DNA from: DATFVJ01 sp963820395
GTDB lineage: Bacteria; Actinomycetota; Actinomycetes; Streptosporangiales; Streptosporangiaceae
Assembly (NCBI GenBank): GCA_963820395.1
Contig: CAWGAE010000009.1
Location: 239,154 to 303,153, forward strand
Length of the DNA: 64,000 nucleotides
Reading direction: 5' to 3'
The first letter of the stretch is position 1, and the number at the start of each line of letters is the position of its first letter. The translations under genes were made by a program, and so were the position numbers. Below, piece after piece: positions 57,118 through 64,000 of this stretch. Below the pieces are notes generated by a model. It was not told the origin of the DNA. It searched no databases and saw nothing but the letters and a program-made list of their open reading frames with translations.

Positions 57118-57349
57118 TGCTCGTGCGCTGCCTCCGCCCGACCACCCGCTACCGCCCCGGCCTCTCCGCGCTGCGGGCCGCGGCGGTGGGAGGGCGTCGG
57201 CCGGTCAGCCTAGCCCACCGCACCGCGGCCGCGCTCGTCAGGCAGCTCGGCACGCCGCTGGTCGAGTTCCCGGCGACAATGGGGGCTTCGCCGGCGAGCC
57301 AGAGCCGTTCGCGCAAACACTGCGCAGCGCACTCGCCGAGGCCGATTAG
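57118..57349 (+). pseudogene. alpha/beta-hydrolase C-terminal remnant
   Basis: MLVRCLRPTTRYRPGLSALR, LAHRTAAALVRQLGTPLVEFP and, after a -1 shift near 57274, GDNGGFAGEPEPFAQTLRSALAEAD match the end of actinomycete alpha/beta hydrolases, including the loop with the catalytic His position changed to Asn (GDNGGF versus usual GDHGGF). Confidence 0.65.
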
Positions 57350-57455
57350 CACTGCAGTTAGCACTGCAGCCGCGTCGCAAAGCCGGTCCGCCTGTCACCG
57401 AGCGTGACTGCCCTGGCGGGCCGTGCAGGTCCCGCCACCCCGGCCTGGAGGGCCA

Positions 57456-58634
57456 TCAGGGCTGCGGGTCGAGCCCGTGGTCCGGGAACACCGCCGCCCG
57501 GGTCGCCATGATCGCCCGGTCCACGCGATCAGCCGGATCGTAACCATTGCTGAACGGCCTGTGTACAGCGGGTTCCCCGTCGGTCATCGATTCCGGCGCA
57601 GGCTCACCGGTCCGCGACCGGGCGTACTCCCGCCACCCCGGCGGTGTCTGCGCGCCGGGATCGACCGGCTGGCCGGCGGCCTCGGCGAGCAAGTGCGCCC
57701 AGGCCCTCGGCACCACCTGGACAAGCGCGTAGCCGCCGCCGCCGATGAGCACCCAGCGCCCGCCCGCGGTCTCGTGCGCCAACTGGTGCACCGCGGCGCA
57801 GGCGACCCGCATCGAATCGATGCTCAGCCCGAGATGGGCGAGCGGGTCGAGCTGGTGGCCGTCGCAGCCGTGCTGGCTGACCAGCACCTGTGGCCGGAAT
57901 TCCCGCAGCAGCGGCGGGACGATCGCATCGAACGCCCGCAGCCAGCCCGCGTCACCCGTGCCAGCAGGAAGGGGAACGTTGACGGCGTAACCCGCGCCCG
58001 CACCCGACCCGGTGTCGGCCGCAAGGCCGGTGCCAGGGAAAAGAGTGAGCGGATGCTCGTGCAGGCTGATCGTCAGCACCCGGGGATCGGTGTAGAAGGC
58101 CGCCTGCACGCCATCGCCGTGGTGCACGTCGAGGTCCACGTAGCAGATCCGCTCGGCGCCCTGGGTGAGCAGCCACTTGATCGCGATCGCGGGATCGTTG
58201 TACACGCAGAACCCGCTGGCCGCGGCGCACATCGCATGGTGCAGGCCGCCCGCCACGTTGGCGCCGTGCACGGCCACGCCACTCCAGACAGCGTTCGCCG
58301 CGGCGACGGTGGCGCCGGCGACCAGCGCGGACGCGTCGTGCATCCGGGCGAACACGGGATTGTCCTCTGTGCCGAGGCCGAACAACGGGTCGGGCGCCAG
58401 CGTCTGGCCCGCGCGCCGGACAGCCGCGATGTAGGCGGGGTCGTGCACGAGTTCGAGCAGCGCGTCGCTGGCCGGCTCGGGGACGGCGATCGACACCCCC
58501 GGGGCGTCGAACACGCCGAGCCCGCGGGCGAGAGCCATGGTGAGCTCGACGCGGACCGGGGCGAGCGGATGCTCGGGCCCGAAGTCGTACGCCGCTAGCG
58601 CCTCATCCCAGACCACCTCAAGCTTGCCGCCCAC
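57456..58634 (-). CDS. acuC: acetoin utilization protein AcuC-type deacetylase
   Basis: A 392-aa class I histone-deacetylase-fold enzyme. FGPEHPLAPVRVELTM opens it. GGLHHAMCAAASGFCVYND carries the catalytic His pair, YVDLDVHHGDGV the zinc ligands, SLHEHPLTLFPGTG the next loop, QHGCDGHQLDPLAHL another zinc Asp, and GGGGYALVQVVPRAW the catalytic Tyr. AcuC proteins deacetylate proteins such as acetyl-CoA synthetase. The GTG at 58634 is chosen from the family N-terminus (KLEVVWDEAL). A proC-like scrap lies just upstream, as intact proC often does in actinomycetes. Confidence 0.92.
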   Translation of the reverse strand: MGGKLEVVWDEALAAYDFGPEHPLAPVRVELTMALARGLGVFDAPGVSIAVPEPASDALLELVHDPAYIAAVRRAGQTLAPDPLFGLGTEDNPVFARMHDASALVAGATVAAANAVWSGVAVHGANVAGGLHHAMCAAASGFCVYNDPAIAIKWLLTQGAERICYVDLDVHHGDGVQAAFYTDPRVLTISLHEHPLTLFPGTGLAADTGSGAGAGYAVNVPLPAGTGDAGWLRAFDAIVPPLLREFRPQVLVSQHGCDGHQLDPLAHLGLSIDSMRVACAAVHQLAHETAGGRWVLIGGGGYALVQVVPRAWAHLLAEAAGQPVDPGAQTPPGWREYARSRTGEPAPESMTDGEPAVHRPFSNGYDPADRVDRAIMATRAAVFPDHGLDPQP

Positions 58635-58656
58635 AGCGCCGCCTGCCAATCCTCGG

Positions 58657-59110
58657 CTACTCTTCCGCGCCCAGTTCGCGGTTGCGGTCGCGGGCGGCCT
58701 CGATGGCAGCCAGGACCGCCGCCCTGACGCGGTGCTTATCCAGTTCACCCACCGCCGAGGCCGTGCTCCCCGCGGCTGAGGTGACGGCCTCCCTGGGCAG
58801 CACGGGACGCTCGCCCGATTCGCGCACCATGGTGGCCGCGACGCCGACGGTCTGAGCCTCCACCATCGCCTCGACCAGGTAGCAGAGGTAGGCCGGACCA
58901 CTTCCCGGCGGTGCGGTCGCCGCGCGCTGCTGCGTCTCGGGGCTGCGCGGCACCGTGCCATCGGGCGCAGCAGTTCCTCATGCGGCGCAGAAGCTCCTCA
59001 CTGGCCAAACGCCCCGCCGATATCACGCTCATCGCCTCATCCACCAGCACAGGCGTATTCGACATGATACGAACCGCAGGCAGATCACGGCCCAGCCGGT
59101 CCATGCACCG
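58657..59110 (-). pseudogene. proC (pyrroline-5-carboxylate reductase) remnant, copy A
   Basis: VRIMSNTPVLVDEAMSVISAGR, then in other frames SGPAYLCYLVEAMVEA, ATMVRESGERPVLPREAVTSAAGSTASAV and AAVLAAIEAARDRNREL follow the C-terminal half of ProC. The N-terminal NADPH domain is missing and frames are broken. Confidence 0.75.
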
Positions 59111-59149
59111 GGTGTAGAGGCAGCGCCTGCAGGAACTCTGACAGTTCGA

Positions 59150-59655
59150 TGACTTGTGCTGCTGGCTTAGTGGGATTTCCGCCGCGGTCGCGCGCGGCCT
59201 CGATGGCCGCGAGGCATGCCGCCCTGACGCGGTGCTTCCCCGGTTCACGACTGCCGAGGCCGTGGTCCCCGCGGTGCGGCGATGGCTTCCCTGAGCAGCA
59301 CGGGATGCTCGCCCGGCTCGCGCAGCATGGTGGCCGGCGCCGCAGACGGTCTGAATGACCATCTCCAGTGCGGTTCCGCGCGGGATGCCGAGCAGGATTC
59401 CGGCGTCGGCCATCGCCTCGACCAGGTAGCAGAGGTAGGCGGGGCCGTTCCTGACAGCGCGGTCGCCGCGTCCTGCTATGTTCCCGGGGATGCGCAGCAC
59501 CTTGCCGGCTGGACGCAGCAGTTCCTCCGTGCGGCGCAGATGCTCCTCACCGGCCAAACGCCCCGCCGATATCACGATCATCGCCTGGTCCACGAGGACA
59601 GACGCGTTCGACATGACACCGACCACCGCCAGATCATGGCCCAGCCTGCTCTCAA
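59150..59655 (-). pseudogene. proC remnant, copy B
   Basis: A second, differently decayed copy of the same ProC region: GVMSNASVLVDQAMIVISAGRLAGEEHLRRTEELLRP, NGPAYLCYLVEAMADAGILLGIPRGTALEMVIQTV. It lies in tandem about 560 bp from copy A, with shared stretches such as CCAAACGCCCCGCCGATATCAC. Confidence 0.75.
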
Positions 59656-59969
59656 TAAAGCCCGTAGTGACTCAAGTCGACGGGTTGTCCGGTGGGACCG
59701 TGATACATGCTGGCGGCATCAGGCGCGCTGGACGCCGACATCAGGTAGGACACAAACAGCTTCAGCGTGGACAGCCTGGCATAGTCCCGGAATGGAATCT
59801 CGATACCGGTGCTGTCGTGAATGGCCGTCACCAGGTTCAAGAAGTCCATCGAGTCAAGGTCGGCCACCTCTTGGGAGGGGAGGCCGGGACTGGCGGTGCC
59901 GAGATTCACTTCGGGGGCAATCTGGTGCAGCGTGGCCGCCAGGACGGTGGTTGCCTCGTCGCTGGTCAT
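59652..59969 (-). CDS. acyl carrier protein
   Basis: A 105-aa protein. The phosphopantetheine attachment Ser lies in VADLDSMDFLNLV (DSM motif), preceded by a typical first helix and followed by GIEIPFRDYARLSTLKLFVSYL. The C-terminal extension of about 20 residues after the fourth helix is atypical. It follows a truncated acyl-CoA synthetase gene, its probable former loading partner. Confidence 0.88.
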   Translation of the reverse strand: MTSDEATTVLAATLHQIAPEVNLGTASPGLPSQEVADLDSMDFLNLVTAIHDSTGIEIPFRDYARLSTLKLFVSYLMSASSAPDAASMYHGPTGQPVDLSHYGLY

Positions 59970-60606
59970 AGGTGGTCAGGGCTTCCTTCTGGTATGCCGA
60001 GGTCCCGCCTTCTGGTATGCGGAGGTCCCGCGCTCTCAGCAGTCGGCGCAAAATCTTGCCGCTGTTGGTCTTGGGCAGGTGCTGCTCGAAGACGATCTCC
60101 CTGGGAGCCATCACGGCACCCAGCCGACGGCGGCCCCAGCCGATCAACTCCAAGCGGAGCTGATCATCAGGTGCATGCCCCGGTGCGACGGTGACAAAGG
60201 CCTTGACGATCTCCCCGGCGACGGGATCCGGCCTGCTGATCACGCCGGCCTCAACGACCGCCGGATGCTCCATGAGGGCGGCTTCGACCTCGAAGGGGCC
60301 GATCAGGTGGCCAGCCGACTTGATGACATCATAGGCACGGCCGACAAACCAGAAGTAGCCGTCCGCGTCCCGGCGAGCGAGATCACCGGTGAGGTACCAA
60401 AAGGACGCATGGTAGCTGGCCTGGTCGTGCAGGTAGGCCCGGAACATCGAGGGCCAGCCCGGGCGCAGCGCCAGTTCGCCCTCGTAATCGGGCCGGTCGA
60501 CGACGGTGACCTGGCCATCGCGCACCTGGGCCCGGCCGTCCGCACCGCGGGCCAGGATCGCCGCTTCCACGCCGGGCGCTGACCGCCCCATCGAACCCTG
60601 CCGCAT
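59854..60606 (-). pseudogene. acyl-CoA synthetase (AMP-binding) C-terminal part
   Basis: GSMGRSAPGVEAAIL, YLTGDLARRDADGYFWFVGRAYDVIKSAGHLIGPFEVE, ISRPDPVAGEIVKAFV and LPKTNSGKILRRLLRARDL are the last third of an acetyl-CoA-synthetase-like enzyme. The TGDLA and GRAYDVIK motifs and the catalytic Lys in NSGKILR are present. The first 300 or so residues are missing, replaced by a kinase-like scrap. The frame runs past the expected end into the ACP gene. Confidence 0.8.
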
Positions 60607-60618
60607 GCGAGCGGATCT

Positions 60619-60815
60619 TCACTCGAGTACTTGCCGCGCGCTGATCTTGTCGTCTGCGTGGTGCAGGCCGAATATCGTGCAGCTGATTTCGTTGATCGCC
60701 CGGTCCAGCTCGCCGGTGGCTCGGCGGAGTTGCTGAGTAGCCTGCGGGTCTTCGGTGAGCTCCAGCACGAGGTGGTGCATGTCCAACCCTGCCGCGTGCA
60801 GCCGCCGGATGATCG
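60619..60815 (-). pseudogene. sensor-kinase dimerisation-helix remnant
   Basis: RLHAAGLDMHHLVLELTEDPQ, ATGELDRAINEISCTIFGLHH and a stop after ARQVLE resemble the two-helix dimerisation region of GAF-type histidine kinases (RLYAAGL ... ELRSAIFxL). No ATPase domain follows. Confidence 0.5.
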
Positions 60816-60958
60816 CCTCACCAAGGCCAGATCCCGCCAGGTTGTGGCTGGGCGCCCGGGTGGGGATGGTACCGTCATCGAGCGGTGACGAGGAGCACGC
60901 AGAGTGAGGAAGCCCTGCACTCGGGAAACCTGCGGCCTGGCCGCGCCTGCCGGATATG

Positions 60959-61332
60959 GCGTCGATCGTCTGGCCAGCAAGATGCTGGATTCTCCATTGA
61001 CCTGGTCCGGGCGGCCCTTAGCCCTTCCATAGCGTAACGTCTAGCCCTTCCATGGCGTAACGTCGATGATGAAGGGCTCGGTGGTCTGGGGCCCGGAAAG
61101 GCGTTGAGTCCAGTCCCCGCTGACGCTTTCCTTTCTCGGGCGAAGGAGGCAGCAGGTGGACGATCGCCACGATGCCGTGGCCGGTAAGCCGGATTCCTGC
61201 CCGGGCGGGTGTCGCTGAATGGCAGGCGACAGGCTGCATCGGATCTTGGCCGAGCTCTCCGCCGGGGGAGGAGACACGTGGTCCTCAGCCCGGCTGTGCC
61301 GGGTGTGCCCGGGTATCGTCGGGGTGAATGGC
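60959..61332 (+). repeat. copy 2 of a ~360-bp direct repeat
   Basis: Matches 56581-56937 and leads into the intact GAF-ANTAR gene. This copy contains an extra local duplication (two TAGCCCTTCCAT(A/G)GCGTAACGTC units at about 61018-61063). Confidence 0.85.
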
Positions 61333-61914
61333 GCCGGGGTGATGCTCATGTCGGGTGACATACCAAGGGGGTCGTTGTGCGCCAGCAACGAGGTGAGCCA
61401 CCTGATCGAGGATCTGCAGTACACCCTCGGTGAGGGCCCGTGCGTCGACGCCTACCAGCAGGACCGGGTGGTGGCCGAGCCCGATCTGGCGGATCCGGTG
61501 ACCCGCCGGTGGTTCGCCTTCAGCCCGCCGGCGCTGACGGCGGGCGTGCGGGCCGTGTTCGGGTTCCCGTTGCGGGTGGGCGCGGTGCGCCTCGGGGCGC
61601 TCAACCTTTACCGGGAGCGGTCCGGTCCGTTGACCGGCGACCAGCACGCGGACGCGCTGGTGGTGGCCGATGTGGCCGCCCGCTGGGTGCTGGAGGCCCA
61701 GGCCGGGGCGCCCGCGGGCGCGGTGGCCGACGGGCTGGAGGTCGGCGCCGACTTCCATTTCGTGGTGCACAACGCGGCAGGCATGATCTCGGTCCAGCAG
61801 GGGATCAGCGTCACCGAGGCGCTGATCCGGCTGCGGGCGTACGCGTTCAGCAACGATCGGCTGCTCGCCGATGTGGCCGACGACGTCGTCGCCCGTCGGC
61901 TCCGGCCGGGATGA
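61219..61914 (+). CDS. GAF-ANTAR regulator 1
   Basis: A 231-aa protein. A GAF domain (LSAGGGDTWSSARLC, VGVNGAGVML, LQYTLGEGPCVDAYQQDRVV, VFGFPLRVGAVRLGALNLYR) occupies residues about 5-155. An ANTAR RNA-binding domain (FHFVVHNAAGMISVQQGISVTEALIRLRAYAFSND) ends it. ANTAR proteins bind hairpin pairs in mRNA leaders and prevent termination. The start is at the ATG conserved in the duplicated fragment. It is followed by a second protein of the same type. Confidence 0.9.
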   Translation: MAGDRLHRILAELSAGGGDTWSSARLCRVCPGIVGVNGAGVMLMSGDIPRGSLCASNEVSHLIEDLQYTLGEGPCVDAYQQDRVVAEPDLADPVTRRWFAFSPPALTAGVRAVFGFPLRVGAVRLGALNLYRERSGPLTGDQHADALVVADVAARWVLEAQAGAPAGAVADGLEVGADFHFVVHNAAGMISVQQGISVTEALIRLRAYAFSNDRLLADVADDVVARRLRPG

Positions 61915-62043
61915 ACCCCACCCACCCGCCCGGCCCGCTGCGGCACAGGCAGGCCGCTACTAGTATGGGTCCCACCGCCCGGGCCCCGATCCGGCGTCCG
62001 TCGGCTGTGACGGGCCGCCGGGCTTAAGGAGGGCGGGTTTGAG

Positions 62044-62787
62044 ATGAGCCGAGAAGCCGAGGTGGTCTGGGCGCTGGTCGAGATGGCCGACACCCTCGTC
62101 GATGACTACGACGTCGTTGATCTGCTGACCGGGCTCGCGGACCGGTGCGTGAACCTGCTCGGCGTCTCCGCCGCCGGGGTGATGCTGGCCTCTCCGGAGG
62201 GCAGCTTGGGGCTGGTGGCCTCGTCCAGTGAGGCGATGCGGCTGCTGGAGCTGTTCGAGCTGCAGGCGCAGGAGGGCCCCTGTCTTGACGCCTTCCGCAC
62301 CGGCGAGTGCGTCGAACACGAGAACCTGGCGGCCGGGTCCGGTCGCTGGCCGTCGTTTTCCACCGCCGCCATCTCGGTCGGCTTCCATTCGGCGTCCGCG
62401 CTGCCGCTGCGGTTGCGGGAGGTGAACCTGGGCGCCCTGAACCTGCTCGGCGTCACGCAGACCCCGGTGGACGAGGCGGATCTCATTGTCGCCCGGGCCT
62501 TCGCGGACCTGGCCACTTTGAGTATCGTGCAGCATCGTGCCACCGCCGAGGCCCAGGGCCTGAACGAGCAGATGTCTGGTGCCCTGACCAGCCGGGTGGT
62601 GATCGAGCAGGCCAAAGGCGTGATCTCAGAGCGCGCCGGCGTCGACCTGGCCGAGGCCTTCGCCCGGTTGCGGGGCTACGCCCGCAACCGCAACCTCCGC
62701 CTCACCGATGTCGCCGAAGCCGCCGTCGGCGGCACCCTCGATCCGAGGGCATGGGCAGCCCCGCCGGGCCGTCCGGCCCCCTCCTGA
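62044..62787 (+). CDS. GAF-ANTAR regulator 2
   Basis: A 247-aa protein; AAGGAGG before the ATG. Its GAF domain (VDLLTGLADRCVNLLGVSAAGVML, LQAQEGPCLDAFRTGECVEHENLA, ALPLRLREVNLGALNLLG) and ANTAR domain (SRVVIEQAKGVISERAGVDLAEAFARLRGYARNRN) are complete. It is only distantly similar to the preceding protein, so this is an old pair rather than a recent duplicate. Confidence 0.93.
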   Translation: MSREAEVVWALVEMADTLVDDYDVVDLLTGLADRCVNLLGVSAAGVMLASPEGSLGLVASSSEAMRLLELFELQAQEGPCLDAFRTGECVEHENLAAGSGRWPSFSTAAISVGFHSASALPLRLREVNLGALNLLGVTQTPVDEADLIVARAFADLATLSIVQHRATAEAQGLNEQMSGALTSRVVIEQAKGVISERAGVDLAEAFARLRGYARNRNLRLTDVAEAAVGGTLDPRAWAAPPGRPAPS

Positions 62788-62823
62788 CCACCCGGGTGCC
62801 TGTCCGCGCCGGCGGAGGTTGAG

Positions 62824-63117
62824 GTGGCGGCGCTTCGCGCCGCCGCACCCGACCTCGCCCGCGCCGGGGCTGTGGCACTGCCGGGCCGACCCGCGCACCG
62901 GCCGCGCGCGGCGACGGAGGTTCAGGCTCTGGAGAGCATCTCGGGTGCTATCAAGGATTTCGCCGCTGATGCCCCGCCGTCGTTCGGTGAGGAGCAACGC
63001 GAGCAGTGTATCCAGGCCGCCGTCGCGTCAGCGCAGGAGCAAAACGCGACCTGGACCGTCGAGAAGCTGGCGTGGGAGATTGCCCGGCACATGCCGGATT
63101 CTCCCGCGGTGCCGTGA
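62824..63117 (+). pseudogene. possible relaxase fragment
   Basis: A 97-aa frame with ESISGAIKDFAADAPPSFGEEQREQCIQAA and NATWTVEKLAWEIARHMP. The WT-x-L-x(4)-ARHMP pattern recalls inter-domain segments of TrwC/TraA-type relaxases from actinomycete elements. No catalytic Tyr or helicase motif is present; weak call. Confidence 0.35.
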
Positions 63118-63212
63118 CCGGGTCGCGGTGCGGGAGGAACTGAGCGGCGAGGCGATGGCCGGGCCGGTACCCGGGCACCTGCACTGTGCAGCTCACCCGG
63201 TGCCGGAGCGGT

Positions 63213-63461
63213 TCAACCCCCTTGTTGCTGGGGATCCGGGCGGATGGAAGGCCGATGCGACAACGGCTGTTCGCCCTGGTGCCTCCCGCCTTCGTACGTG
63301 CGGGCAATATCGCCGGGCATGCCGACCGCCCGGACCGTGTGCAGGTCATCGGTGCAGTGGTAGCCGCCGCGCTCGAGCACGTCGAGGACGTCGAGGACGA
63401 ATCCAACGGTGAACCGCTGGTCGCCGCCAGCGCCGGGCGTCAGCGCATCCTGGCCCGTCAT
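63213..63461 (-). CDS. small accessory protein of integrative elements
   Basis: An 82-aa protein; GGAGG before ATG 63461. QRFTVGFVLDVLDVLERGGYHCTDDLHTVRAVGMPGDIARTYEG resembles short proteins of actinomycete integrative elements, with a conserved VLERxGY and one or two His residues. ATGA overlap with the preceding reading frame marks an operon. The function is unknown. Confidence 0.6.
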   Translation of the reverse strand: MTGQDALTPGAGGDQRFTVGFVLDVLDVLERGGYHCTDDLHTVRAVGMPGDIARTYEGGRHQGEQPLSHRPSIRPDPQQQGG

Positions 63462-63632
63462 GACGCCTCCCCGGCCTCGGCCACGTACTGCAAAGGGTGT
63501 TCCAGGACGACCTGGAGCCGTCCCGCCCAGTAGGCATAGGAGTTCTCGCCGTCGGGGGGGGATTCCCTCCGCCTCGGCGTCGGCTAGGTCGCGGAGCACG
63601 AGGCGCGCGCGTTCGAGAGAGGATCAGTCATG
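63458..63632 (-). pseudogene. small accessory gene broken at a homopolymer
   Basis: MTDPLSN, ARLVLRDLADAEAEGIPP and DGENSYAYWAGRLQVVLEHPLQYVAEAGEAS lie in different frames but read as one short protein ending in the ATGA that starts the next gene. The last break is at a run of eight C bases (63551-63558 complement), so length variation there is likely. Confidence 0.5.
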
Positions 63633-64000
63633 ACGCCTCCCCGCCCGCGTGATGAGGACGGCGACCGGGAGCCACGGCAAGAACAGGACTCAGCCGATGT
63701 GGCTTGCGGACCCGCGCTCGACTGGCGGACCGAGGCCGCCGCCGAGGAGGAACTGCGCGACGCGGCCCGTGGGAGCCACCCGGGCCGGGCCAAGGCTAGC
63801 CGCAGCTGCCCGGACAATGACTAGGCAATCACAGAGCCGTTTACAGTCAATGACGGCCAATGTTGGCAAACGGCGTTCGCGCAGGTCGGAACTGGGTTGG
63901 CGGCGGGAGCCGCAGGTCACAGAGCCGCAGGAACAGGTTCTGGTCGACCCTGTGGCTGAATTGTCGTAGTGTGCGGATGCATATCGCGGTTTCGCTTCGG

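Noticed and set aside
63630..63824. 64-aa plus-strand gene near the right end
   Set aside because: Overlaps the start of the minus-strand accessory gene, is of low complexity and has no recognisable motif.

Overview
The window is high-GC DNA from an actinomycete (Actinomycetota). The signs are an MshC/CysRS-like ligase fragment, an XRE regulator followed by a coupled phosphotransferase, an Lsr2 paralogue, GAF-ANTAR regulators, STAS/RsbW-type proteins, many GTG starts and purine-rich ribosome-binding sites, and IS1182, IS110, IS3 and ISKra4 family sequences. The genus cannot be fixed from sequence alone.

Layout. 0-13 kb: end of a cysteine-ligase-like gene, two small coupled genes divergent from an XRE regulator, an aminoglycoside-phosphotransferase-like gene, a secreted transglycosylase-like protein, an ArsR repressor with a palindromic operator, a membrane protein, a GST remnant, and a redox-signalling operon (receiver-thioredoxin reductase fusion, cNMP-binding histidine kinase, UBP zinc finger). 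12.5 kb holds an odd 100-nt tRNA-like gene. 13-27 kb: two paralogous secreted FnIII-type proteins with duplicated leaders, an IS1182 and an IS110 element, a doubly frameshifted gene, and two secreted low-complexity proteins (Gly-rich, and a Cys/His-rich protein with eight 114-bp repeats). 27-32 kb: a lower-GC exopolysaccharide-type operon (nucleotide-sugar dehydrogenase, GT2, beta-helix protein, lipoprotein glycosidase) followed by an Lsr2 silencer gene. 33-37 kb: a two-component system with both genes frameshifted, a decayed NuoF-like gene and a small exported protein. 37.7-42.5 kb: an intact GCS2-type glutamate-cysteine ligase and two membrane or surface proteins. 43-46 kb: a sarcosine-oxidase remnant, tRNA-Thr(GGT) and remains of an integrative conjugative element. 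46-51 kb: a membrane protein plus NUDIX hydrolase, then a SLATT-type membrane protein beside a 907-aa HD-domain/Hsp90-like ATPase protein. This is the best candidate for an undescribed system. 51-64 kb: largely a gene graveyard with islands of intact genes (STAS-kinase fusion, AcuC-type deacetylase, acyl carrier protein, two GAF-ANTAR proteins, DUF1841-like).

Two themes run through the window. First, there is heavy repeat-driven surface and secreted protein diversity (FnIII, APGGG, 38-aa CDC/His, 36-aa His/Thr, and 13-aa kinase-tail repeats). Second, there are many single-base frameshifts. Between 17 and 37 kb, eight easily dated junctions are all net +1, so either recent decay or a systematic sequence error must be considered before calling those genes dead.
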